This document shows positions 1 to 8,217 of a stretch of 64,000 nt of DNA, one piece after another; positions within the stretch are counted from its first letter, which is position 1, and every line of letters begins with the position of its first letter. Below the pieces are notes generated by a model. It had not been told where the DNA came from. It did no database searches and was given only the letters and a program-made list of their open reading frames with translations. The position numbers and the translations under genes are program-made. Location: contig NZ_JACYTQ010000002.1 of assembly GCF_014841125.1 (NCBI RefSeq), forward strand, positions 682,001 to 746,000, given 5' to 3'. This DNA comes from Echinicola arenosa. GTDB lineage: Bacteria; Bacteroidota; Bacteroidia; Cytophagales; Cyclobacteriaceae.

Positions 1-2301
1 TCTCCAAACCATAGGCATTTTAAAGTCCCTATCCACTAGAGCAAAAGAACTAGGAGCTCCCCCTGAAGGACTAGAGATAAACACATCTTCCGCTCCAGCA
101 GGAACATTTTCTACATAATAATATCTGTCTGGCTGAAAAGATACATTTCCAATCCATCCCGCTACATCTTCATAGTCACCTGGCTCTACATTGTTTTGAA
201 TGACACCTGCATTGGTCGGCATATTCGTTAACCATACAAAAGGAACTCTCCCGGAGAATACTCCAGAACCACCTCGAACTGTGAATGAGCGATCACCATT
301 TACATCCCAGTTGAATCCAATTCTAGGAGAAACCATGATTTTCGACTTTGGCCATTCACCGGAACTGTAATTTTTCGGCATGCCATACTTATTCAACAGC
401 GTGATTTCATCTATGGAAGGATTGGCAGTTAGATCATTGAGGTAAATCGGCAATTCAGCCCTCAAACCAAGGGTCAGATCCAAGTTTTCTCCAGCAGCAA
501 ACTTATCCTGGGCATACAATGATGCCAATCCAAAATTCACCCTAGAATAGGTATCCATTCCTTCATAAGGGTAAGTCAATCCAAACATGGTTGGTGCTAC
601 TTCGTTGGGTGTTCCTGTAGTCAAGAAGTCTTCCACAGAAGCGTATCTGTAATAGGACGTACCCATCCTTACATAACTGTTTCCAAATTTTTGGATTTCA
701 AAGGCTGCACCTGCTGTAAAAGTATGATTACCTTCTACATAAATCAAGTTATTGATAAATGAGTAATTGTCATTAACGACGTCATTGTTATAAGAGAACA
801 ATTCTGTACCAAAACTCATGTAGTTAATAGAGCCGGGATCCTTTTCTCCGTCCACGATATCACCACCATCCCAGATATCAACAAATGGGAAAAGTTGATC
901 ACTTGGTGTAGTTCTGGTATCTCTGATCTTTGAATAGGTAGCCAAAAACTGGTTACTGATTTTTGGGCTAAAATAACTGTTCAGTTCAGCAGTGATTGAC
1001 CTTACTGTATTTTCAAAGCCATAGTTGGCATTTTCAAATGCTATGGAGTTTTGGCTCACCCTAGCTCCAGAAGGGAAAGGCGACCTTGGCCTTGGACCAG
1101 AAGTAGCATTGGCTACCTGAGGAGCATCACCCACCACCTGATTATATCTTACTGCCAGCTTATGCTTGTCACTGATATTCCAGTCAATCCTCGCCAGAAA
1201 CTTGGTGCTGGTTTGCTCTGCCTCATTGGCATAACCTTCATATCTTCCTGGATCATAACCCCACTGATTGATCAAGTGATTTCTAACTGCTTCAAGGTCA
1301 TCAACCGTGGTCCTTGCAATATTGTTTTCAGGATCTGCTACTCCATCCGTAGAAGGTCTCCAAAGGTTTGCACCTGAAGCATTGGCTCCAGTTTGCTGTT
1401 CACGCTCGGCATTGACAAAGAAAAACAGTTTGTTCTTTATAATTGGTCCACCTAGTCTAAAACCAAAATTTTTGGTTCCAGCATCTACCTTCTCCAATTC
1501 ATTGTCTCCAATTTGTCTTCCTTGAAGGTCTTGATTTTTGGTAAAATAATAAGCGGAGCCTGAAAATGTATTGGTACCACTTCTTGTCACTGCATTGATT
1601 CCAGCTCCTGTAAATCCACTTTGAGTTACATCAAAGGGAGCAATATTCACAGTAATTTCCTCAATTGCGTCCAGTGAAATCGGCTGAGAACTTCCTCCTG
1701 GTAATGGATTACTGCTCAAGCCAAACCCATTATTAAAATTGGCTCCATCCACTTGCAAATTGTTGTACCTGGCGTCTCTACCGGCAAAGGAATTTCCACT
1801 GGCCTGGGGAGTCAATCTGGTAAACTCCAAAACACTTCTGTTGATCTGTGGTAAGTTCGTGATGGTCTTGTTACTGACATTGGTAGCAGCTCCCGTTCTA
1901 GAAGCATTAAAATCATCCACACCACTGGCAGTCACTACCACTTGCTCCAATTCTGTCTCATCATCTGATAATACCACGTCCAAAGCATAAGGCTGACCCA
2001 AGCTTAGGCTAATGTTATTGAGCTGATGAGCTTGAAAACCTATATAACTTACCTCGACAGTATATGGTCCACCGACCCTCATATTTGGTAAATTGAAACG
2101 ACCATCCACATTGGTCACTGCTCCGTACATCGAACCAGATGGAACATGTATGGCTTTTACGGTAGCTCCTATTAGAGCCTCACCTTGCGCATCTTTTACA
2201 CTACCTTGAATACTACTTGTTGTTACCTGAGCATGCAATATTCCTGCTCCAAACAGTAAAACCGTCAAGATAAAGAGTTTTTTAAGTAATAATTGCCTCA
2301 T
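1..2301 (-). CDS. TonB-dependent receptor, Oar-like (partial, 3' end outside window)
   Basis: The frame is open to the left edge, so only the first 767 residues are present. It is an outer-membrane receptor of the Oar/carboxypeptidase-regulatory type. Seen: signal peptide residues 1-25 ending LHAQ; a CarboxypepD_reg beta-sandwich at about 27-110 (GSVKDAQGEALIGATV, later VDGRFNLPNM); then ELEQVVVTASG leading into a plug domain with INAVTRSGTNTFSGSAYYF, a signature of Oar-like receptors; then beta-barrel sequence rich in aromatic residues and N/D turns. Start chosen at the ATG before MRQLLLKKLF, with a -7 box about 55 bp upstream. No SusD-like partner lies upstream; anything downstream is outside the window. 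The substrate cannot be told; Oar-type receptors have been linked to outer-membrane protein or peptide export/uptake rather than only to glycans. Confidence 0.9.
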   Translation of the reverse strand, partial: MRQLLLKKLFILTVLLFGAGILHAQVTTSSIQGSVKDAQGEALIGATVKAIHVPSGSMYGAVTNVDGRFNLPNMRVGGPYTVEVSYIGFQAHQLNNISLSLGQPYALDVVLSDDETELEQVVVTASGVDDFNASRTGAATNVSNKTITNLPQINRSVLEFTRLTPQASGNSFAGRDARYNNLQVDGANFNNGFGLSSNPLPGGSSQPISLDAIEEITVNIAPFDVTQSGFTGAGINAVTRSGTNTFSGSAYYFTKNQDLQGRQIGDNELEKVDAGTKNFGFRLGGPIIKNKLFFFVNAEREQQTGANASGANLWRPSTDGVADPENNIARTTVDDLEAVRNHLINQWGYDPGRYEGYANEAEQTSTKFLARIDWNISDKHKLAVRYNQVVGDAPQVANATSGPRPRSPFPSGARVSQNSIAFENANYGFENTVRSITAELNSYFSPKISNQFLATYSKIRDTRTTPSDQLFPFVDIWDGGDIVDGEKDPGSINYMSFGTELFSYNNDVVNDNYSFINNLIYVEGNHTFTAGAAFEIQKFGNSYVRMGTSYYRYASVEDFLTTGTPNEVAPTMFGLTYPYEGMDTYSRVNFGLASLYAQDKFAAGENLDLTLGLRAELPIYLNDLTANPSIDEITLLNKYGMPKNYSSGEWPKSKIMVSPRIGFNWDVNGDRSFTVRGGSGVFSGRVPFVWLTNMPTNAGVIQNNVEPGDYEDVAGWIGNVSFQPDRYYYVENVPAGAEDVFISSPSGGAPSSFALVDRDFKMPMVWR

Positions 2302-2790
2302 AAATATGCTTAATTGATTGAAAAACTGGTTTTTTATTAGGAATAATAATTCATTACAAATGTATAGGACTTTTACATGTTTTTATTTTAGTAATCGTTA
2401 AGTTTCTCCCCTTGCTTTACAACAAAACTTAACATTCACGAAACACCAGATTAAAATATTATTTCTAAATATAACAACAATTTAGGGCAAAACAACTAGA
2501 TAAATTCACCAATTATAAAATTTTAGAATTAAGTTTTTCGACCAAATCAAAAATTAATGAAAACGATTTCATACCATTTTTTAGCAAAAAAATCCATTTA
2601 AAACACAAAACGAAGCTTTTCTAAACCATAACACTGCGGTAAAACTTTTTTTACTATCTTCAGATTCCAAAGACGAAAATCCAAAAGCTTAACTCAGAAA
2701 AATTAAATGAGTAGACTACTCACCATCGTCCATTGTCAAATACACCTATCTAATTCACACCTACTAAAAAGCCCCTAATCCAACCACTTC
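2302..2790. other. Intergenic region, 489 bp, divergent promoters
   Basis: Very AT-rich spacer between the divergent TonB receptor and YhhN genes. It holds the receptor's -7 box and an 8-bp inverted repeat (TTAAGTTT at 2398-2405, AAACTTAA at 2425-2432) upstream of it. I found no convincing coding sequence here. Confidence 0.5.
2357..2364 (-). promoter_or_regulatory. Probable -7 box of the TonB receptor gene
   Basis: Read on the minus strand the site is TACATTTG, a full match to the Bacteroidota -7 consensus TAnnTTTG. It lies 55 bp upstream of the receptor's ATG. I see no clear TTG at -33, so the assignment rests on the -7 element alone. Confidence 0.45.
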
Positions 2791-3507
2791 ATGCAGCAAA
2801 AAGGAATCATTTGGCTCTACTTATATCTTATTGCTGGCCTTGCAGATATGGCCATGATCATTCAGGAACTGGATACTTTTCGATTCATTACCAAACCGCT
2901 TATTTTATTATCCTTAGCGATCTATTTTCTGACCACCACTTCAGTAATCAAAAACAGTCTCCTTAGAAAGGCGATTGGAGCAGCATTGCTCTTTTCTTTG
3001 GCTGGAGATATTCTCCTATTGTTTCCTAACTTATTCCTTTATGGATTGGGCGCTTTCTTGATTGCTATTATTTGTTATATCATTGGGTTTAAATTGACCC
3101 AAAACCACCAAATCAACCTAAGAAATATTAATTTCCTCAAACTATTTTTTTACAACCTGCCCATTTACATTTTTGCCACACTGGTCTATTTTCTCATCAA
3201 TGACAACCTGCACCAACTTAAGACACCGGTTATCATCTATATTTTGGCCATGGTCATGATGGTTTCTACAGCCAGGGAAAGGTTTAAAAGGACCAATTTG
3301 CAAAGCTTCGTTCAGGTATTCCTCGGTGCTGCGCTTTTTATGGTCTCCGACAGCATATTGGCTTTGGACTTGTTTTTCCAGCCAATACCTAGCGATGGCG
3401 TATTGGTGATGGGAACTTATATATTGGCTCAGTTATTAATTGTAATGGGAATCAGAAGCCACCTGGTATACAGCCCCAAATCAACAGATCGAACAAAGAA
3501 TACTTAG
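2791..3507 (+). CDS. YhhN/TMEM86 family membrane protein (lysoplasmalogenase-like)
   Basis: A 238-residue integral membrane protein with about eight hydrophobic segments spread over its whole length. The pattern FRFITKPLILLSLAIYF near residues 30-46 (the T-K-P-L core) followed by LAGDILLLF and a GLGAFLIAIICYIIGF segment matches the YhhN family, whose human member TMEM86B hydrolyses the vinyl-ether bond of lysoplasmalogens. In bacteria the substrate is mostly unknown, so 'lysoplasmalogenase' is family knowledge, not proven here. It stands alone: the gap to the next gene is about 120 bp, with no obvious shared function. Start is the first ATG of the frame. Confidence 0.8.
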   Translation: MQQKGIIWLYLYLIAGLADMAMIIQELDTFRFITKPLILLSLAIYFLTTTSVIKNSLLRKAIGAALLFSLAGDILLLFPNLFLYGLGAFLIAIICYIIGFKLTQNHQINLRNINFLKLFFYNLPIYIFATLVYFLINDNLHQLKTPVIIYILAMVMMVSTARERFKRTNLQSFVQVFLGAALFMVSDSILALDLFFQPIPSDGVLVMGTYILAQLLIVMGIRSHLVYSPKSTDRTKNT

Positions 3508-3628
3508 CTTAGGACCTGCTCAAAAACTTCAAAAAGAAACTCAAACGCAATCATTTGGGTTACTGACTGTTACCAAAACCAATTTGCTTTAATGACGTTT
3601 TATAATAGTCACAGTTAACCAAGGACTT

Positions 3629-4132
3629 ATGCTATTAAAGACACCACTGCTAACGGGTATATTTGTTTGCTTAATTTTAATTTTGGGCTTTAATCTCTCT
3701 CCCCATCAAGCTGCAGATCCTAATTTTAAAATCATTTCTTTTGAGGAATTCGAGAAGCTAAAATCCAAAGAATCAAACAAGCTTCGAGTTTATAATTTTT
3801 GGGCAACTTGGTGCGCGCCATGTGTAAAGGAAATGCCTTATTTTGAAGCAATTGGACAAAATGACGCGTCAGTGGAATTAGTGTTTATTTCACTGGATGA
3901 CGGCCGGAAGCCAGGGAGGGTAACCACATTTTTAGAAAAAGAGAACATCAAATCTCCGGTTTACTTGCTCAATGATGTGGATTACAATCAATGGATTGAC
4001 AAAATAAATCCCAATTGGTCTGGTGCTATCCCAGCCACCCTTTTCGTTCAACCCAGTGGAGAAAACCACTTTCATGAAGGAGAATTGGATGAATCAGAAT
4101 TAGAGGCATTGATCAACAAACTAAAACCATAA
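3629..4132 (+). CDS. TlpA-like thiol:disulfide thioredoxin-fold protein
   Basis: A 167-residue membrane-anchored or secreted thioredoxin-fold protein. Residues 5-23 are a hydrophobic signal/anchor; the redox motif WCAPC lies at residues 61-65 (Cys62 and Cys65), preceded by FWAT as in TlpA/ResA proteins; the cis-proline region is AIPATLF near residue 142. Such proteins reduce or relay electrons to disulfides outside the cytoplasm, for example in cytochrome c maturation. The stop is only 5 bp before the next gene, which is also thioredoxin-fold, so the two are probably co-transcribed. The exact partner cannot be read from the sequence. Confidence 0.85.
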   Translation: MLLKTPLLTGIFVCLILILGFNLSPHQAADPNFKIISFEEFEKLKSKESNKLRVYNFWATWCAPCVKEMPYFEAIGQNDASVELVFISLDDGRKPGRVTTFLEKENIKSPVYLLNDVDYNQWIDKINPNWSGAIPATLFVQPSGENHFHEGELDESELEALINKLKP

Positions 4133-4137
4133 CCGCC

Positions 4138-4761
4138 ATGAAAAACTTCATCATTATCGTACTTATCTTTGGTTTTATTGGAAGCCATTCTTACAACTTT
4201 GCCCAAATCCAGGGCTATCAAATAGGAGATCAAGCCATGGATTTTAAACTCCCAAGTGTCAGTGGAGACCAAGTTTCATTAAGTGGACTGGAAAATGCAA
4301 AAGGAGCCATTGTAATATTCACTTGTAACACCTGCCCTTACGCAAAAGCCTATGAAAACAGGATCATTGAACTCCATGAAGAATACTCTCCTAGAGGATA
4401 CCCCGTGATTGCCATCAACTCCAACGACGATCAAATCAGCCCCGGAGATAGTTTTGAAGCCATGAAAGTACGTGCCTCGGAAAAGGACTTTCCCTTTGAT
4501 TATGCCTATGATAAAGATCAAAAAGTAATCAAAGCTTATGGGGGTATGCGCACTCCCCATGTCTATTTGCTCAACAAAGAAGAAAATAAATTTGTTGTGA
4601 GCTATATCGGAGCCATCGACAACAATTACCAAGATCCTAATTCTGTCTCAGAAGCCTATGTCGAAAATGCTGTGGAAGCTCTTCTGCAAAACAAAAACAT
4701 TGAGACCAAAACCACCAAAGCCATCGGGTGTGGTATCAAATGGACCAAAGAAACGGACTAA
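4138..4761 (+). CDS. Redoxin/AhpC-TSA family thioredoxin-like protein
   Basis: 207 residues with an N-terminal signal segment (about 1-22, ending NFAQ). A peroxiredoxin/redoxin fold begins at about 30 (GDQAMDFKLPSVSG). The active-site region is IFTCNTCPYAK, giving a CxxC at Cys63 and Cys66, with the TCNTCPY context typical of the subgroup of exported AhpC/TSA-like proteins common in Bacteroidota. A further Cys lies in the tail (AIGCGIKW). It follows the TlpA-like gene by 5 bp, which suggests an exported redox pair. It ends before a bidirectional terminator. Peroxidase versus disulfide reductase activity cannot be decided by reading. Confidence 0.8.
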   Translation: MKNFIIIVLIFGFIGSHSYNFAQIQGYQIGDQAMDFKLPSVSGDQVSLSGLENAKGAIVIFTCNTCPYAKAYENRIIELHEEYSPRGYPVIAINSNDDQISPGDSFEAMKVRASEKDFPFDYAYDKDQKVIKAYGGMRTPHVYLLNKEENKFVVSYIGAIDNNYQDPNSVSEAYVENAVEALLQNKNIETKTTKAIGCGIKWTKETD

Positions 4762-4784
4762 AGCCCCTAACTGATAAAAAATGA

Positions 4785-4815
4785 AAAGGCAGGAATTTGA
4801 ATAATTCCTGCCTTT
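4785..4815. terminator. Bidirectional intrinsic terminator between the redoxin gene and aspS
   Basis: A 13-bp perfect stem (AAAGGCAGGAATT / AATTCCTGCCTTT) with a 5-nt loop lies in the 76-bp gap between two convergent stop codons. A-rich sequence on the left and T-rich on the right allow it to act on both strands. Confidence 0.85.
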
Positions 4816-4837
4816 CTAATTTGTATGGATTTTTCTA

Positions 4838-6592
4838 TTACTTTTTCAGCGCAAGTTGAATGCTCAACTCTTGAAGTTGTTCATCCGCAATCGGGCTTGG
4901 TGAATCGATCATAACGTCTCTTCCTGAGTTATTTTTAGGGAAGGCAATGTAATCCCTAATAGAGTCACTACCTCCAAAAATAGCACAAAGACGGTCAAAA
5001 CCGAAAGCAATACCTCCATGTGGCGGCGCTCCATACTCGAAAGCTTCCATTAAGAACCCAAACTGGGCTTGTGCTTCTTCATCTGTAAACCCAAGGTGCT
5101 TAAACATGGTCTTTTGGGTATCACGATCATGAATCCTAATGGATCCACCTCCGATTTCAACACCATTGATGACCAAGTCATAAGCATTGGCCCTAACAGC
5201 TCCTGGGTCAGACTCCAGCAAAGGAATGTCTTCTTTCTTGGGAGAAGTGAAAGGGTGGTGCATGGCATGATATCGCTTAGTTTCCTCATCCCACTCCAAC
5301 AATGGAAAGTCCAGTACCCAAAGAGGCTTGAATACATTCCTATCCCTTAGGCCAAGGTCCGTTCCCATCTTCAACCTCAATTCTGACAATTGCTTTCTTA
5401 CAGCATTTTTATCACCTGATAGAATCAACATCAAGTCACCTGGATTGGCACCCATTTTATCAGCCCAGGCTTTTAAATCTTCTTGGCCATAGAATTTATC
5501 GACAGAAGACTTAAAAGTACCATCTTCATTACACTTTACATATACCAAGCCTTTGGCACCAATCTGAGGGCGTTTCACCCACTCCGTCAGGGCATCCACT
5601 TGTTTGCGGGTATAGCTGCCTGCTCCTGGAGCACAGATCCCAACAACCAACTCAGCTGCGTCAAATACATTGAAACCTTTGTTTTGAGCCAATTCATTTA
5701 GCTCAACAAACTTCATATCGAATCTTAAATCAGGCTTGTCATTACCATAATATTTCATGGCATCAGCGAAAGTCATTCTTTCCACCTCAGGCAATTCCAC
5801 CTTCTTCACCGTAGCGAAAAGATGTTTCACCAAACCTTCAAATGTCGTCAAAATATCTTCTTGATCCACAAAAGACATTTCGCAGTCTATCTGGGTAAAT
5901 TCAGGCTGTCTGTCAGCCCTTAAATCCTCATCTCTGAAACACTTTACAATCTGAAAATAACGATCAAAACCACTGACCATCAACAATTGCTTAAATGTCT
6001 GTGGTGATTGAGGCAATGCATAAAACTCACCTTGGTTGATTCTACTCGGTACCAAAAAGTCTCTTGCCCCCTCTGGCGTAGATTTGATCAGCACAGGCGT
6101 CTCCACTTCCATGAAGTCTTCACCATCCATGAATTTCCGCGTCTCTTGCATCATCCGATGTCTCAATTGAAGCTTTTCACGAACCACTCGTCTTCTCAAA
6201 TCAAGGTAACGGTACTTCATCCTCAATTCCTCTCCACCGTCAGTCTCATCTTCGATCACGAAAGGAGGTACTTTAGAAGCATTCAACACCTTAAGCGCTG
6301 AAGTTTTAACTTCAATGTCTCCTGTAGGAATCTTCTTATTTTTAGAAGTTCTTTCAATCACCTCTCCTTTGGACTGTATTACAAACTCCCTACCTAAGGA
6401 GGCTGCTTTGTCCAAAAGTTCCTGATCACTGGAACCCTCTTCAAAAATCAATTGGGTCACGCCGTAACGGTCTCTTAAATCGACCCATACCAATCCGCCT
6501 TTGTTACGAACGCGCTGGACCCAACCAGAAAGCGTCACTTCCTTGCCCACATCCTCTAAACGCAACTCTCCACAAGTATGTGTTCTTAACAT
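4838..6592 (-). CDS. aspS: Aspartyl-tRNA synthetase
   Basis: Charges tRNA-Asp with aspartate in the cytoplasm. At 584 residues it is the normal length of a bacterial AspRS. Seen: N-terminal OB-fold anticodon-binding domain (1-105, [15 protein letters not shown]); class II catalytic core with motif 2 [18 protein letters not shown]; the bacterial GAD insertion domain at about 290-430; motif 3 [15 protein letters not shown] near the C-terminus. The start [11 protein letters not shown] is the usual AspRS N-terminus. It is monocistronic, with a -7 box 31 bp upstream and a shared terminator downstream. Whether it is discriminating or non-discriminating (Asp/Asn) cannot be told. Confidence 0.98.
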   Translation of the reverse strand: MLRTHTCGELRLEDVGKEVTLSGWVQRVRNKGGLVWVDLRDRYGVTQLIFEEGSSDQELLDKAASLGREFVIQSKGEVIERTSKNKKIPTGDIEVKTSALKVLNASKVPPFVIEDETDGGEELRMKYRYLDLRRRVVREKLQLRHRMMQETRKFMDGEDFMEVETPVLIKSTPEGARDFLVPSRINQGEFYALPQSPQTFKQLLMVSGFDRYFQIVKCFRDEDLRADRQPEFTQIDCEMSFVDQEDILTTFEGLVKHLFATVKKVELPEVERMTFADAMKYYGNDKPDLRFDMKFVELNELAQNKGFNVFDAAELVVGICAPGAGSYTRKQVDALTEWVKRPQIGAKGLVYVKCNEDGTFKSSVDKFYGQEDLKAWADKMGANPGDLMLILSGDKNAVRKQLSELRLKMGTDLGLRDRNVFKPLWVLDFPLLEWDEETKRYHAMHHPFTSPKKEDIPLLESDPGAVRANAYDLVINGVEIGGGSIRIHDRDTQKTMFKHLGFTDEEAQAQFGFLMEAFEYGAPPHGGIAFGFDRLCAIFGGSDSIRDYIAFPKNNSGRDVMIDSPSPIADEQLQELSIQLALKK

Positions 6593-6622
6593 ATTTTTAA
6601 TTTTTTATTCGATATCAGTCGC

Positions 6623-6630
6623 CAAAGATA
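6623..6630 (-). promoter_or_regulatory. -7 box of aspS
   Basis: On the minus strand the site reads TATCTTTG, a perfect match to the Bacteroidota -7 consensus, 31 bp upstream of the aspS start codon; this predicts a leader of about 24 nt. No clear -33 TTG was seen. Confidence 0.6.
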
Positions 6631-6874
6631 ATAATTCGAATAACAGTTTACTATTACGATAATAAGTATCCTTGGATTTTTGCTTTCTTTTTTCAAAAGA
6701 CAGTAAAAATTCCCGACATTTGCCATACCTAAATCACACCACCCAGCGTTAATTTCTTGAATATTTTAGGAATCCAACCTTATGGTTCCAAAAATTGAAG
6801 AAAACACTTGCAATTTGACCGAAATTTAAATTTATTACAAGATCATTACAACATCCAAAAATCACAATTAGGGA

Positions 6875-8161
6875 ATGAAGAAATCATGGATTGCAGCCGC
6901 CGGAGTAGTGCTGCTAACGGCCGGAGGATATGGACTTTACCATTTCAATCTTCAGCCAAAAAATGAAGAAGTGGCAGAGGAGGCTACAGCAGCATTGGAA
7001 GAGCAGGCTGTAGTGGAAGAAAATTTGCTTTATGGTATTGATGTTAATGAACTGGATGTAGTAGAAGGAGTAGTAGGAAGAAACCAAACATTATCCACCA
7101 TCCTCGCTCCCTTTAACGTCTCTTACCAGATTATTGACCAAATCGCCAAAAAGTCCAAGGATATTTTCGACGTCCGAAGGATTGCTTTCAATAAAAAATA
7201 TACTGTCCTGACCTCTCGAGACAGTAGTGCCGAAGCAGAATATTTCATTTACGAACCCAATGCGGCAGAGTTTGTAGTTTACAAACTGGATGGAAACGAT
7301 ATTTACAAAGAAGCCAAACCTGTAGAAATCAGAAAAAGGGAAGTGGCAGGACAAATTACTTCTTCCCTTTATGTAAACATGACCGATCAGGGTGTCACCC
7401 CTGATTTGATAGATGAATTTGCTGACCTTTATGGTTGGAGTGTTGATTTTCAGCACCTTCAAAAGGGAGATAAATTCAAAGTAGTTTATAATGAAAAGCT
7501 TGTAGAAGGAAAGGTTGTTGGCGTAGAGGAAATCCAGGCAGCTTTCTTCGAGCATAAAGGACAACCCTATCATGCCATCCCATTTGAACAAAACGGACAG
7601 GTGTCCTTCTTTGATGAAAAAGGCAACAGTTTTAAAAAGGCCTTCTTAAGAGACCCTGTTAAGTTTACACGCATTAGTTCCCGCTACAACCTGAGAAGAT
7701 ACCACCCTGTGCAAAAAAGATATAAAGCGCATTTAGGTACTGATTATGCCGCTCCTAGAGGAACTGAAATAAGGGCAGTAGGTGACGGGACCATCATTGC
7801 CGCAAGCTATACAGGTGGAAATGGTAATTACGTAAAAGTAAAGCACAATGGCACCTATACCACCCAATACCTTCACATGTCCAAGATTGCCAGTGGAATC
7901 AGAAATGGCGTCAGGGTAAAACAAGGTCAAGTGATTGGCTACGTGGGCAGCACAGGCCTAGCCACTGGCCCACATTTATGTTTCAGATTCTGGAAAAACG
8001 GCAAGCAAGTGGACTGGCTTAGAGAAGACATCCCTCCTTCCGAGCCCATTGCCGAAGCTAATAAATTGGCTTTCGAAAGGGTAAAAGCCGAGAAACTGGA
8101 GCAATTGGCAGCCATCCCTTATGCAGAAGGCAAAGACGAAAGGTTACTTACAACGAGATAA
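6875..8161 (+). CDS. M23-family peptidoglycan DD-metalloendopeptidase, membrane-anchored
   Basis: A 428-residue envelope protein. Residues 5-25 form a signal anchor; the middle contains OapA/LysM-like sequence (LSTILAPFNVSYQIIDQIAK; QHLQKGDKFKVVYN); a peptidase M23 (LytM) domain lies at about 280-390. The first zinc motif is HLGTD (His and Asp ligands, about 286-290); YLHMS supplies a catalytic His. The last motif, normally HxH, here reads GPHLCFRFW, so the second His is Cys. M23 enzymes cut peptide cross-bridges of the cell wall during growth or division. It is a single gene ending in a strong terminator. The Cys replacement recurs, as I recall, in Bacteroidota relatives, so the enzyme is probably still active. 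Confidence 0.88.
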   Translation: MKKSWIAAAGVVLLTAGGYGLYHFNLQPKNEEVAEEATAALEEQAVVEENLLYGIDVNELDVVEGVVGRNQTLSTILAPFNVSYQIIDQIAKKSKDIFDVRRIAFNKKYTVLTSRDSSAEAEYFIYEPNAAEFVVYKLDGNDIYKEAKPVEIRKREVAGQITSSLYVNMTDQGVTPDLIDEFADLYGWSVDFQHLQKGDKFKVVYNEKLVEGKVVGVEEIQAAFFEHKGQPYHAIPFEQNGQVSFFDEKGNSFKKAFLRDPVKFTRISSRYNLRRYHPVQKRYKAHLGTDYAAPRGTEIRAVGDGTIIAASYTGGNGNYVKVKHNGTYTTQYLHMSKIASGIRNGVRVKQGQVIGYVGSTGLATGPHLCFRFWKNGKQVDWLREDIPPSEPIAEANKLAFERVKAEKLEQLAAIPYAEGKDERLLTTR

Positions 8162-8189
8162 AAAAAGGAGGTCAATTGACCTCCTTTTT
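8162..8189. terminator. Bidirectional terminator after the M23 gene
   Basis: A perfect palindrome of 28 bp centred at 8175/8176, with GGAGGTCAATTGACCTCC in the middle and A5/T5 at the ends, sits directly after the M23 stop codon and before the convergent OmpA gene. Confidence 0.8.
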
Positions 8190-8217
8190 CATTAATGTAA
8201 TATTTGGGTTTTATTCC

